Part shown: piece by piece, positions 1 to 11,165 of the stretch
Position numbering within the stretch: position 1 is the first letter of the stretch
Layout: each line of letters opens with the position of its first letter
Source: Entrophospora sp. SA101
Lineage: Eukaryota > Glomeromycota > Glomeromycetes > Entrophosporales > Entrophosporaceae
Assembly (NCBI GenBank): GCA_958430865.1
Contig: CAUDNR010000480.1
Span: 79,386 to 110,285 of the forward strand
Length of the DNA stretch: 30,900 nucleotides
Direction: 5' to 3'
The notes under the pieces: generated by a model
What the model was told of the DNA's origin: nothing
The model's input: the letters and a program-made list of their open reading frames with translations, nothing else
Databases searched by the model: none
Translations under genes and position numbers: made by a program

Positions 1-1150
1 ATGTAACAATAATACACTAGTTATATCAGAAAAAAGGAAAGATGAGAGATGACAATTAATCTTTTTAATATGAAAAAGTGTATGGTGTCCAAAAATTCCT
101 TGAGGGTAAAGCTCTCAAAGAATGCTCTCCGCAGGAGCATTGGCTTCTTCACATGAAGGAAATTTTTTTTAGCAATGTTATAACATTATTTATATATTAT
201 TAATATAAATATTTTTTTTAATTTGTATCACCATTAAAGGTCACATGATATAAAATTTTATTGCATTTTTGAGCATAACTTACAATTTCTGAGTTTTGAT
301 GATTTTTCCCAAAATTGGCCACGAGGCGCAGCAAGTTGCGGGACTAGGTGACTTGCACCATAAGATGTAAAAATACCCATTTTTTTGTAATGAAAATTTT
401 CTTGCAGATCACGTTTTTTGATAGTAAAAATTTGCGATATAGTTATATAAACCTATATCTCCTTCACTAAAATTATTTAGCTAGTATGCAAAGTCTACTA
501 ATAGAACTTGTTAATCAGATCAAATCACATGATTTATGTCTAAGAACCATAGGTCTAGTATCAATAATTAAAATTTTCCATATAATGAACTTTTCAAAAA
601 AAAATTTTTTAAAAAAAATACAAACGTTTCTTTATTTATAAAAAATCTTAAATATAATTCCAGTATGTACGATTTTTTTAAAATAATTTTTTCAGAATAT
701 ATGTTAATTGAAAATGCAAAAATATTCGGGGTTTGTTAGTAGTATTTTAATTTAAAGAGGGATTGAATTTACTCGGAAGATCTACACAAATTTGGACCAA
801 AAATCCCTGTACGTTTAAGGGATAATATTTCTTCATCTAGGTTATATTTAGCTCGAGCGTAAACTCAAGCTAGCTCGAAATTTAATATTATTTTTTATAA
901 AATCACGATTTTAGAGACCATAAAAAATAATCGAATAATTATATATAGAAGTAAAACAATAATAAATTGTATAGTGCGCAAAGTTTATAGCCACCATTTC
1001 TGCGCCATACGGCTAACACATGATGGTTTTTTTTGACACAGCTTTGTGAGTCTAAATTTGGAAATAATCATTGTAGCCTATACTAAAATCGAAAAAAGAT
1101 CATTATTGTTTTTAAACCTTCAAAATATCAATGGAAAATATTTTGAATTT
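1..1150. other. Intergenic AT-rich stretch with no gene seen
   Basis: I find no reading frame with coding character on either strand. The stretch holds a hairpin cluster near 100-170 (listed separately) and a GC-richer island near 315-362 containing the inverted pair GCAAGT/ACTTGC. It also has a patch near 851-880 with repeated AGCTCGA-like words, and an inverted pair of TTATTTTTTAT/ATAAAAAATAA type around 888-932. These look like decayed mobile-element sequence, but no boundaries can be set. Confidence 0.5.
100..170 (+). other. Three consecutive hairpins followed by T8
   Basis: Three short stems follow one another: TTGAG (100-104) with CTCAA (114-118), AATGCTC (121-127) with GAGCATT (135-141), and CTTC (144-147) with GAAG (155-158). 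A run of eight T (163-170) follows at once, as at a Pol III terminator. The arrangement could be a small structured RNA or a folded relic of a mobile element. I do not recognise an snRNA, tRNA or 5S rRNA, and no promoter boxes were identified. Confidence 0.2.
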
Positions 1151-1398
1151 TTATTAAGTGGACATAGTTTCTAAGTTAAAATTAATCCTTATGTTGAATT
1201 ACATATAGAAATGTTGTTAACTCAAAATCATAATGTTTGTAATTATCCCCGTTTCTATTGCCATGCCTTGTTTATGTTAATGAAAAAATTTATTAAGTTG
1301 GTATAATTTCTAAGCCGAAATTGATCCTTGTGGTGTAAACTGCATGTAGAAATGGTATTAACTTAAAATCAAGATTAATTTTCCCCATTACTATTGAG
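1151..1398. repeat. Diverged tandem duplication, period about 139 bp
   Basis: The sequence from 1151 (TTATTAAGTGGACATAG...) recurs from 1290 (TTATTAAGTTGGTATAA...) with shared blocks in the same order: TTTCTAAG, ATCCTT, TAGAAATG, TTAACT, AAAATCA, and a CCCC patch before TATTG. The copies are clearly related but differ at many positions, so the duplication is old. No coding potential is seen in either copy. Confidence 0.6.
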
Positions 1399-2955
1399 CA
1401 AAACTGGCTGGAAAACATAATAAATTTTGAGTGACAAGCCTTATATTTCATTGCTGCACCAAGTAAACAGGGTCTAATGTTTTCTCCAATTATATATAGC
1501 TCATATATTATAGGTTAATATCATGTAAAAAACTATTTCCGGTTCAGTTTCGCGTTTGATTTTCAATGAATTTATTTAACCAATTGATAGGTTGTGATGA
1601 AGTGTCAATTATATCCCAATCAAATTAGATTGTGCAAGTTAAGAACATGATATTTTGCAGCTTGAAAACTGACCAAGATTGGATATTGATAAGAAGCGAT
1701 ATAAGTATTTTTAGGAACGGAATCAGGTAATTTCATTAAGGTATCAATAGCATACTTAACACCAAACACTAATTCAATCTGTTGAAGTTTTTGTTTATTG
1801 GTAACAGCGGTTTTACTTGTCTACATTTCTTTCCCTTATTTAAAAACTAAAAAAAATGAATTATGCACCAAACTTGGAGACTTATATGTATTTTTTCATG
1901 TGAATTAAATATGTAGTATGAATTTGTATATAAATTTAACAGCAATCTTTTGTTCTTTGTTTGATTCAAAGGAATTGAAAATGATGATATTTTTATCAAG
2001 TCGCCATTTGAGAGAAGTTTGTCTCCCTTGCAAATATAAAGTTGGATGGACAAGAAGATGCTGCTGAAAAATAATCCGATCAAAAGAAAAAGCGAAAAAA
2101 TCTAGTTCTCCAACTTTGTTCTTATTGTATAAGCATTTCTCAGTTGTCATTATTTTACCATTGAGGAAGGGAGTTCATAGATAATGAAAGATCATCTAAA
2201 TCATCAACTAATAAGTAAATTCATTTTATATATTCTAGCTATTGGTCGGCTGTTATCCAGAATTCAATTTCTTTTCTTTTTCTTAAAGAAACATTTAAAT
2301 GGTGTCTTCAAAAGGAAAATCTGAAATTATATATATATTGCTTAATGAAGGGAACGAAGATTTGTTATGACTATATAGGGATGATAAAATCTCCAAGAAG
2401 AATCCGTTCTGCATCTATTTGTTTAATGACTGTTGCATTCAAGGCTTAATAACTAGATGTTTTAATATGCTAAGAATTTTATTAAGTTCAAATTATTCAG
2501 TAAAAAATTAAACGTAAGTTTTGCGATAGTTTCAAAATGATGATAGTTGCTTATATCTATATTTTCTATATATTCAATAGACCAGCATTCTGGGTATTCC
2601 TAAATTTAACAAAAGAAAGTATCATCAACTATAAAGAACGATGTAACTCGGTATTTTGACAAAATAATTACAAACCTGTTCTTGTAGTATAACAAGGCTA
2701 TTTTGATGATAATTGTGAAAAAAATTGTTGAATGTTATAATAATATGGGTTTATTACATAAGTTTTACACAATGTTCATTGACAAGGTATTCTTCCAACT
2801 GTTACACGGCGAATCTAACATGGGTAAATTATTAGTTAATTGGTGTTTAATAATATTGTAACTATATTTTTTTATTCAATTAATTTTCATATTGTATATA
2901 AATTATATATAGTTAGATAAATTTTTTTTTTTTTTTTGAACCCAACAACTTCAAT
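1399..2955. other. Intergenic AT-rich stretch with no gene seen
   Basis: Only short, low-complexity open frames occur (for example minus-strand frames at 1847-2150). They overlap one another in different frames, lack family-like motifs and show no matching exons around them. I see nothing functional here. Confidence 0.5.
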
Positions 2956-2957
2956 TA

Positions 2958-3061
2958 GAGATCGGCACCGCCTAAAAATTCTTTAACCGGTTAAAAAATT
3001 TTAATGGTTCACAGTTAATTAACCGGTTAAAAACGGTTAAACAGTTAATGGTGCCAATCTC
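2958..3061. mobile_element. 104-bp MITE with GAGATYGGCACC terminal inverted repeats and TA flanks
   Basis: The left end GAGATCGGCACC (2958-2969) is inverted at the right end as GGTGCCAATCTC (3050-3061), one mismatch in 12. Both ends are flanked by TA (2956-2957 and 3062-3063), the target duplication typical of Tc1/mariner-type elements. The interior has palindromic TTAACCGGTTAA-type words repeated several times. It has no coding capacity, so it would depend on a transposase elsewhere. A partial relative lies near 7832. Confidence 0.75.
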
Positions 3062-3063
3062 TA

Positions 3064-3878
3064 GGAATTATTGGTAGTATGATAACATCAATTCCCATCA
3101 AATTAAAAGAAATGACAACATTTTCAATACCGTTATCTACAACCACAACTAACATTATTGCTGCTGGTGGTGGCTACATATCATTAACATTTAAATCTTC
3201 AAATAATAACAAATGTAAAATAAAACTCATAAGGCCAGACAGAATTCAATGAAACTTATAGACTAAAGATGACATGACATTAAATGGAATATTGGTCATC
3301 CTAACAATAAGATTAATGAGTGTTCTAATTATAAAATAAATGTTATTTTATCTAGCAATTAATTACAATGAAGAATGGAAATGGGATTATCAAATGAATA
3401 TTTACAATAATCATGATATTAATAGTAAATACTGATAGTAATGATGAGACAACAACAAGCATCGCATCATTCAATCAATACCACTCAAATAATTTTATAC
3501 GCAATTTTTGAATTAACCAACTCATATGAAACCATATTGGTCCATTCATCATTCTACCAATTCCATTACTATTACCTCATTAACAACAAGAATCAGAAGA
3601 ACCCTCAGATTTATTAACTGAATTAGGAATTAAGAACAAAACTGTTTCCAGCAACGAAAACAGAAGCTGTCTATACGATACTTTGACAAATCATCGTTAT
3701 TATGTAACATTTATATATTTTTGTCAATAAACATATAAAAGTTGATTCAATTTAAAAATTTACTTGGTTTAGTAAATAATTTACGTTTTCATTATTTATA
3801 TTACATTACATTTACATCTTACATCTTGCATTTACTTAATTTAGTTAATATAATTAATTTGCCAAGGCGACCCTATTA
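3064..3878. other. Intergenic stretch; one weak small ORF only
   Basis: A 57-codon ATG frame at 3079-3252 (+) is the only candidate. It has a T-rich tract and no recognisable domain, and neighbouring sequence does not extend it by plausible exons. I do not call it a gene. The rest is simple AT-rich sequence. Confidence 0.4.
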
Positions 3879-3960
3879 CAGTCGAACCCCGGTAAACGAA
3901 GTAGTCGGGACCATTAGATAATCTACTATGAACTTCGGTTTAATGGAGTTCGATTAATTG
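3879..3960. mobile_element. Relic of a pogo/Tc1-like element end
   Basis: A sequence starting CAGTCGAACCCCGG directly after TA (3877-3878) resembles termini of pogo/Tigger-type DNA transposons (CAGT...GAACC). Nearby are the partly inverted words AACGAAGT and ACTTCGGTTTA, and GGAGTTCGA at 3945-3953. No matching opposite end was found, so this is probably a truncated or very short, decayed element. Confidence 0.4.
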
Positions 3961-4279
3961 TTTATTTCTTAAATAAGAATTATCGCTGTTTTTATAACAA
4001 AGAAAAAAACGTCAAAAATAAGTTTGCATAAAGACTATGCTATTTTTAACAATAATTAAAAAAAAACCCATATAAAAATATAAAAAAAAACTCTATTATT
4101 TTCCTACATTCGTTTTTTTATTTTTTATTTTTTATTTTTTTTTATATTTTTAATCCTTAATCTTTTTATTTTTTAATCACTCTTTGCTTTTAGTTAATAT
4201 TAATAATTAAATTATAAATTCTTTCGTTTTTTAAATTTTTTTAAATCTCTAATTATTAATATAACCGATTATTTTGAAA

Positions 4280-5792
4280 ATGGTTAAACGTTGTTACAAT
4301 TGTTACAACACTACAAATAATAACATCAACAATCCTTCATCTTACACTACTATTAATGTTGCCACTCCTTTATCTGCTACAAATACTCCTAATGTCATTC
4401 CTTCGCCTTTATTATCATTATCATCACCATCATCAACAACAATCTCACTCCCGTCACCACCACAAACACCAATATTACAATCACCCCCATTACCACTATC
4501 ACCTTCGACAACAAATAGATTTCATCTAAAGACCGGTTCAAACCAAGAAAATTTTTTGCTAGATTCATTTCTTTATGTCAATGGCAGACGTTATCATAAT
4601 GTTCCAACTGCATCTTATTGTCTACCAAATGACAAACAAGAAATTGAACGTTTAACTTTAGAACATATAATCTATCGCTTCATTTGGCATGGTAATTTTT
4701 CTTCTCCTGTTGATGATGTTCTAAAATCATCATTTGCAAAAAATGATAAAGCAAAAGTTTTGGATATCGGTTGTGGTTCTGGTAATTGGTTGTTAGAAAT
4801 GGCCGAGGAATACCCTAATGCTAATTTTGTTGGCATTGATATTTCTCCCATTTTCCCCAATGAATATGATTCAAATAAACCCACAAATGTTGCTTTTTTA
4901 AAATTTGACGCTCTTAGTGAGAGTGGTCTACCTTTCCCAGATGATACCTTTGATTTTGTCTATCAAAAATTTATGGGACTTTTTATCAACGAAAAAAAGT
5001 GGATGAAACACATAGAAGGTATTTATTTTACTTTAATTAAAGAAATAAAGTATTCATTATTACTTAATACCTTTTTCTTTGAAAATGTAATGATTTAGAA
5101 TTAATAAGAATTACTAAACCTGGTGGATGGATTGAAATAATGTAAGAAATTATTCTTGTTATCATTATAATATGCCTATTCTTTATTCTTATTCTTATTT
5201 TATCAATCAATCAATTTAATTTTATTCTTTTTTTCTAACAGGGATATTGATCCTTTCCCTTATGATGCAGGTCCAATTTTAAATTGTTTTCTGGAATCAA
5301 GTAAATATTTTGTCTTTTTTTTTTTTTAAGAAAATATTAAATTTTAATTTTAATAATATAATCATTTATTTTTATTAGTGTCAGAACTATTATTGTCAAA
5401 AGGAATAAATAGAAAAATTGTATTTGATATTCCATTGCTATTTAATCAGAAATCTGAATTAATCACTGTTCATTCTCAAGAACGTCCAAACCCTATTGGT
5501 TCTTGGGGTGGCAAAGTTGGTGAATATGTAAATATCAAATAATAACAATAATGATAATAGTAATAATATAATAATAACAATAGTTTTTTCATCCTAACAT
5601 TTTAACTTAATTTCATTCTAGATGTTGAAAAACGTTAAATTAATTGTTGATTCATTAAAACCTTACATATTACCAGCATCGGGTTTATCTGAACAAGAAT
5701 TCCACGAGATGATTAAAAGTATATATGATGAACTTAACACAAATAAAACCTTTTATAAATCTTATAGACATTTTGCTCAGAAACAATATTAA
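4280..5792 (+). CDS. SAM-dependent methyltransferase, five exons
   Basis: Exons 4280-5018, 5099-5141, 5242-5300, 5379-5527 and 5622-5792 join with GT-AG introns and consistent phase to give 386 residues. The first ~85 residues are a Ser/Thr/Pro/Asn-rich low-complexity region, probably disordered. A class I Rossmann methyltransferase domain follows: motif I VLDIGCGSGNW (about 160-170), the acidic strand-2 end FVGIDIS (about 183-189), LPFPDDTFDFV (about 217-227, motif IV region) and RITKPGGWIEIM (about 250-261, motif VI). The C-terminal part is helical, with KVGEY and a final basic tail. I chose the ATG at 4280 because upstream sequence is non-coding AT-rich. The fold is well supported; the substrate is not, and such proteins are often a large, unassigned family in mucoromycete and glomeromycete fungi. 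There is no signal peptide or membrane segment. Confidence 0.88.
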
Positions 5793-6473
5793 AAATCGCC
5801 ACCAACGTTAAACATACTCCATCACCAGTATTCACTGTAAATTTATAATGATTCTCGCCTTTCCTTTCACCACTTTTTAATTTATTTTTTTTTCATTGGT
5901 ATCCTACCTCAGTGTAATATTACAAATATTTATATTTTTTCTTCGATTTTTTATTAATATAAGTTTTAAATATACATTCATTCTTTTTGATTCATTATTT
6001 ATTTGTTAATTTTTAAGACAATTAAGCTTCTATGGTTATTTATTCAGTTCTCATTTGTTATCATTACTATATTACTATTACTACTAAATGCATGTATACG
6101 TGAAATTTTAAAAAAATTTTATTGTGCTTATTACAATTTTTTTCCTTCTTTTATTTTTTTAATTTCTCGTTTATATTTTTTTATTAAATCGATCGTAAAT
6201 AAATAAATAATAAATAAATTCGCTTGATATACTCATAGGAGTTATCCAACAAATAAAACCGTTATGCGAGTAATCTGAATAATGCATGTAATTGTTTTAG
6301 CAGTTTCCTTTAAAGAATGGCAATGATAGGATATACAATGTTGTTGTTGTTGTTGTTTGTTCTAAAGGTTTTTAAAGAATCAATGCAATGATCAAATAGC
6401 TCGTTCGCTTGATTTAAGGGTCGGTTTGTTTAATATACCACGTGTATATATTTATTTATATATTTATAAAATA
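5793..6473. other. 3' region of the methyltransferase gene; no gene seen
   Basis: This is AT-rich sequence with no coding character. An open frame at 6003-6206 is a T-rich, Ile/Leu/Phe-only translation with no support. A short (TTG)n microsatellite lies near 6340-6357. Confidence 0.5.
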
Positions 6474-7356
6474 CAGTGAACCCTCCATAAGTGTACCCTC
6501 TATAAATGCATCCCTCCATAAATGCACACTATGTCTCATTTCCAACCTTCGGGAATTAGAGATAAATGCATACCCTCCATACTCTGCACTGCACGGTCTT
6601 CCCCCATCCCCGTTCATATAAAATCACCCTCTCTAAATGAACGCCCGTGACTTTCACGTGATTATTTGCTAAATAAATTCATGTTGCATTAATTTAATTT
6701 CAAACATTATTTATATCTGAAAATAAAGGATTAAGTAGCTACTGTTGCTTATAAAGGATTAAATGAACGGTTGCTAACTCTTTCTTTTTAATTGACAAAG
6801 AGTATTGGAATAATAATGATAAAAATACAAATGGAGAAAATTATATATATGGAAATTAAAAAAATTAAGGATTAAACAAAGGATAAAAGATCACGAATTT
6901 TTTTTTAAAAAAAAAAATCAATGAAGCAAACCACAATGAAACAATTTTTTAGTCAACAATAAATAATTAATATGTATAAGGTATTGGGCACGCAACGATG
7001 TCACTGAAATTGTCCATCGTACGCCCAATATCGATGTTATCGGGCAATCACTATTAAGCTATTCTTTCAAACGTCACTGTTTATTAAGTTTAATTATATG
7101 ATTTAATTATATCTTATTAGAAATGTTGTATAAATAGTATATCAATCATATTGACGTCATTTTGTACCTAAAAATAACAAAGCAATCAAAAATAGCTTAA
7201 ATAGTGCTGTTTGCCCGATAAGTAATAATAGTAATTAAAATCGTACAATAAATTTTTATTAGTATCACGTGCAACCAATAAAATTCTTACCCTCTATAAA
7301 TGCATCCCTCCATAAATGCACATTCCCAAGGGGGTGCACTTATGGAGGGTTCACTG
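6474..7356. mobile_element. 883-bp pogo/Tigger-like non-autonomous transposon with TA target duplication
   Basis: The left end CAGTGAACCCTCCATAAGTG (from 6474) is found exactly inverted at the right end (to 7356), bordered by TA at 6472-6473 and 7357-7358. TIRs beginning CAGT and a TA duplication are characteristic of pogo/Tigger elements. Just inside the left end is the block ACCCTCTATAAATGCATCCC followed by TCCATAAATGCACA. The same block recurs in the same orientation near 7289-7322, so the ends are more complex than simple TIRs. No transposase frame survives, so it is non-autonomous. A second inverted repeat is nested inside (7037-7221). Confidence 0.82.
7037..7221. repeat. Nested inverted repeat, TTATCGGGCAA arms
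   Basis: TTATCGGGCAA at 7037-7047 is matched perfectly in inverse orientation by TTGCCCGATAA at 7211-7221. Just to the left, TATTGGGC near 6982 is inverted as GCCCAATA near 7023-7030, giving a second imperfect hairpin. This looks like a small element inserted in the larger one, or palindromic subterminal structure of it. No coding sequence lies between the arms. Confidence 0.5.
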
Positions 7357-7358
7357 TA

Positions 7359-7831
7359 ATGTCTTTTGATATACAAAAGATACATCGACTTATTAACAGA
7401 ACTTTAGATATTCAATATGAATATTTGATTATTTCATCTTTTGCATTATTTTATTAATAATTTTTGAAGAAAATATTAAAACTATTGATTTAAATATATA
7501 GAATACTTCAACGACTCAATTCTTTTATATTGATAGAAGCTGTTATTTTATGTGATAAATTGGCTTCAAAACTTCAATGCATTTTTTAATCGAGTAAAAT
7601 TTTTCAAGACAAAAGTCACGTACATAAATAATAATGTATTCATTTCGTAGTTTAGGTTTTCTTCGACATGGTGAAACCATTTCCAAAATAACAAAAAATT
7701 GTTGGTTTTCATTGATTAACAATGTCTTGTACTATTAAAAGATATATCGAGGGAGGAAGGTCTTGTCACAAAACAACAAAGTGAGGCCCAAAACTAATAA
7801 ATTAAAATTATGCAAATATCAATGTCTTGAT
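7359..7831. other. Intergenic stretch with no gene seen
   Basis: There are no credible exons or motifs. The sequence is AT-rich with scattered short frames that do not link by plausible splice sites. Confidence 0.4.
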
Positions 7832-7893
7832 TAGATGTTGGCACCGTTAGCCGTTTAACTGTGGTTAAAACGATTAACCCAATTAAACAGTTA
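7832..7893. mobile_element. Truncated relative of the GGCACC MITE
   Basis: TAGATGTTGGCACCGTTAGC followed by several TTAAC/GTTAA palindromic words matches the end and interior style of the element at 2958-3061. The opposite terminus is missing, so it is an incomplete, diverged copy of the same family. Confidence 0.5.
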
Positions 7894-8389
7894 ATCTATA
7901 TATTATGTGTAACGATGAAATAAACATGGCCGCTAAAGTTACTTTTTCTTTTTGGTGGACTTATGACTAGATGCAATTCAATACCCAAACTTATAACGAA
8001 TAAAGCAAACAATTCTTATTCGAATAGAAACCCTGCCATGACTATTTGTTATATATATAATAGAAAAAAATTACCATTGTTATTATCACAATTAACAAAA
8101 CTATTATTAATAATTGACTAAAGAAAAACTGTCAATTATTATCATTACAAGGACCTTATTGCTACAAGAACTGTTTCCGGCAGAATGAAAAGGTGGTTTG
8201 TATAGTTTCTGCAAAACGTAAACTTGTGTCAGTGTATATGTCTGATACAAAACATAGGACAGTATGACTATCAACACCTTTATTTAATCATACACACACA
8301 CATATGTAAAATTTTGATTAATAACAAATATTAATGTTAACATATAACTTTTTAAATTTAAAAGGTCACTTCTACAATATAACTTACTA
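7894..8389. other. Intergenic stretch with no gene seen
   Basis: AT-rich sequence with a short CA-rich microsatellite near 8290-8303. Nothing coding is recognisable. Confidence 0.4.
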
Positions 8390-8960
8390 GTATGTTCAAA
8401 ATCAACACCAGCCGAACCATTTTCACATACCGCTTAATCATACCAACGATTGGCACAAGTACCAACCAACTTGTACACCATCTTTAATATCATAGGTTCT
8501 ACATCATCAGATGAGGGAATTCTTCTAAACAAGCCATAAACAAAGCTGTATTAAGTTATTTGTTGTCTCTTCCAAAACATTCCTCAAGTTTGCCCACCTA
8601 TGACGATTCTTAGCAGATAGAATTCCAGCAGCATGATTTGCAATCTCCACAACAGGTACTTTAAGAGCATTGTTCTAAGATTTGCAATTAAATTCATTAT
8701 TTTAATTTAAAACATCAATCCAATAGAATTGACTATGACATAATACAATGATATGATGAAAAACAGCATCAGTATGCATTTTACACCCAGTTTCAGTTGG
8801 CAAACGAGCTGTACCAAATAACCGTTAAAACTTCTGAATAGATTAGGCTCAAGAGTTTCTGTTCTCAAAGCATAATAAATTTTAGTGAGGAAAGGCCAAT
8901 GAATCAGCTCTTATAATTTTGTTATTTATATCAGGAGTTGGATCATCTTCCAAGACAAAG
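8390..8960 (-). pseudogene. Decayed coding sequence of unknown family, minus strand
   Basis: The minus strand shows stretches with protein-like composition in shifting frames. One reads VVEIANHAAGILSAKNRHRW and continues into an interrupted segment; another reads HWPFLTKIYYALRTETLEPN; a third gives RLPTETGCKMHTDAVFHH. Each runs into stops or changes frame within 20-50 codons, and no canonical introns reconcile them. I do not recognise the family; a mobile-element-derived protein or a lineage-specific gene is possible. Confidence 0.4.
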
Positions 8961-9015
8961 TATAGATTTAGATTTAAAAAACTACAGGATTAGTATTATT
9001 AAGATAAGAATTAAT

Positions 9016-9178
9016 GTTGGTTTCCAAACCTATGGAGTTTCGTAACTGTGCGAAAGTCAAAAGGTTTCGCCATAAGTCGAAACTAATTTTGACTTTTGAC
9101 TTTTGATTTAGTTTTGATATATATAACTTTTAATTTTAGATTTGACTTCCGCCTCTTCAAACAGTTTTGGAAACCAAC
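9016..9178. mobile_element. 163-bp MITE-like element with GTTGGTTTCCAAAC inverted ends
   Basis: GTTGGTTTCCAAAC at 9016-9029 is mirrored by GTTTTGGAAACCAAC at 9164-9178, differing by one extra base. The interior has tandem TTTTGACTTTTGACTTTTGA words and a CGAAA/TTTCG pair, and no coding capacity. The target-site duplication is not clear. It interrupts no recognised gene. Confidence 0.6.
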
Positions 9179-9429
9179 ACCAACAAGAATCATGCCGAAA
9201 TTCTTCTATATAACTTGATTTATCTTATGCATATTTTTTTGAAGTATAGGATCTTCATTTTGGAGAAATTATTGAACTATTTTAATGGATCGTTGATAAT
9301 TTCTTTCCCTCTATTACCATTATATACAACATAATTGTTTTTATTTTTCCAGACAAAATTAAAAAGATCATAAGCATTTAGAGTGTTTTATGGTTTATTG
9401 TGATCTTAATATAATGAACGTACTTTGAC

Positions 9430-9880
9430 AGGAGGATATCGTTGGGGTGTATCTTCCAAGGGAAGTATAGGTAACTTTGATATTGGAAGGTTTTTTAGTA
9501 TTAGTTTGTTCTTTAACGGAACTTGAAAGTTCTACTATTTTAAATATAATAATAATGAGGGAACTTCAAGAGCCACTGATTATTTTGTCGCGTGAGTTGT
9601 CTAAATGGGTAATGATTTTCAGATCTACATACAATTTGCAATTGGTACTTTCAACTCATAATAAATCACCAACTGAACAGCATATTGGAAGTTTGTTGTT
9701 ACACAAAATGTTATACAGAACCCATTGCTCCTGAACCTTCACTGGTATATAATTGTTACCTATCTAAATTGGAGATCAAGTTCAGATACAATTCAAATCC
9801 AGTTTATCACTTACTTTTTATTGCCAGAATGTTTGCCGTGTATTGTAAAGCTATGTTGCACAATATAAAAAAATTAGTGT
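9430..9880 (+). pseudogene. Decayed coding-like sequence upstream of ALG14
   Basis: One plus-strand frame reads GGYRWGVSSKGSIGNFDIGR, hits a stop near 9527, then resumes with LQEPLIILSRELSKWVMIF and STHNKSPTEQHIGSLLLHK before another stop near 9732. After that a different frame is open to 9882. The amino-acid usage looks more protein-like than the flanks, but the frame is broken and there is no recognisable domain. It may be a fragment of a lineage-specific gene family. Confidence 0.3.
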
Positions 9881-10001
9881 AACATTTTAAATTTCCACTA
9901 TGCTCAACTGAACTCCAAATGATTATACCAAGTCGCGTTATTATTCCAGTATATACAACATCTTTATATAAACTTTTTTTTATCCAATTCTTATAAAAAA
10001 G

Positions 10002-11009
10002 ATGTGGTTGTATTTTACTATTTTTATTATTTTCTTGTTAGCATTTATTATTAGAATTATCCAGGTATTGCCGACCAAACGACGTAATAACATCTTCAAG
10101 TCTAATAATAAGCATAGAATTAAAACATGTATAGTTTTAGGCTCAGGTATAAATATACTTAAAATGCATACTTCATTTATATACAAAAAGAGAGCGAGCA
10201 ATTAAAAAAATTTTACAAATTAAAAGGCGGTCATACTATGGAAATGTTACAGTTATTAGATGAAATTGATTTTAATATTTATTGTCCGAGATTTTATATA
10301 ATATCTAGCGGCGATATACTGAGTTCAAATAAAGTAAAGGAGTTTGAAGATAATCATAGTAAAGGAAAGGAAGAAGCAGCTATAGAAAATGTCGAAGTAT
10401 TATTAATTAACCATAACCATGTTAATTATTAACCGAACTTTGGAAAAAATTTTAATTATTTAATTATTTTATATAGTTTTTTATAAGATACATACCGAGA
10501 AGTCGCAAAGTTGGACAATCATGGTTTTCAACAGTATTCACTGTTTTAAATACATTAATGGTGTGTTGCAAACTTATTTTATCGGAATTACCAGATCTGG
10601 TAGGATTTTACAATAATTAGTCATTTTTTTTTTAACAAGGAGAAAATTAAATTTAGAATTATACATTAAAATCTATAAAAAAGATAATTTGTAATGGTCC
10701 CGGAAATTGTGTACCTGTATGCATGATTTCATATATACCAAGGGTATGTAAACAAAATTAAGAATCATTCAAAACTTTTTGGTTTTTATAATTGATTCAT
10801 TCTAATTAATTCAATTGATCTCTTTAATAAAAAAAAAGGTACTTGGGATCAAATGGATTCGTCTAATATATATTGAATCTTTTGCTCGTGTCCATACACT
10901 TTCTTTGAGTGGAAAATTGTTACTGAGATTTGTTGATAAATTTCTTGTTCAATGGCCATATTTAGTAAATAAATATCCTCAAGCTGAATATAAAGGAATA
11001 TTGGTTTGA
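10002..11009 (+). CDS. ALG14: ALG14, membrane subunit of UDP-GlcNAc transferase, five exons
   Basis: ALG14 anchors the catalytic ALG13 at the ER membrane. Together they add the second GlcNAc to dolichol-diphosphate-GlcNAc, the second step of N-glycan precursor assembly on the cytosolic face. Exons 10002-10146, 10227-10396, 10477-10599, 10684-10743 and 10839-11009 give 222 residues, the usual size. An N-terminal hydrophobic anchor (residues 1-21) is followed by the family hallmark VLGSGGHTMEML (about 45-56), built exactly across intron 1. Then come YCPRFYIISSGD, YIPRSRKVGQSW, ICNGPGNCVPVC and the C-terminal YIESFARVHTLSLSGK with VQWPYL. The end of exon 2 (GAA/GTATTA) is chosen because it joins in phase to FFIRYIPRSR; this junction is the least certain. 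Three of four acceptors end in AAG. Confidence 0.93.
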
Positions 11010-11165
11010 TATGAAAATATCATTTATATATAAAAGATAAATTAATTTTCAATTTACAATAATGTAATACATTTATATATGATGAAAAGTTCCATACTGA
11101 AAAAAATAATATAAATTTAATAAAAAGTTGATCTTTATAATTAATCTCTCTCTGTGCCTAATACT

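Noticed and set aside
1847..2150. Two overlapping minus-strand frames of about 80 codons
   Set aside because: They overlap in different frames, have AT-driven composition and no plausible flanking exons.
3079..3252. 57-codon ATG frame with a Thr-rich tract
   Set aside because: No domain, no supporting exons, and a length that occurs by chance in this composition.
4672..4884. 70-codon minus-strand frame
   Set aside because: Antisense of the methyltransferase motif I region.
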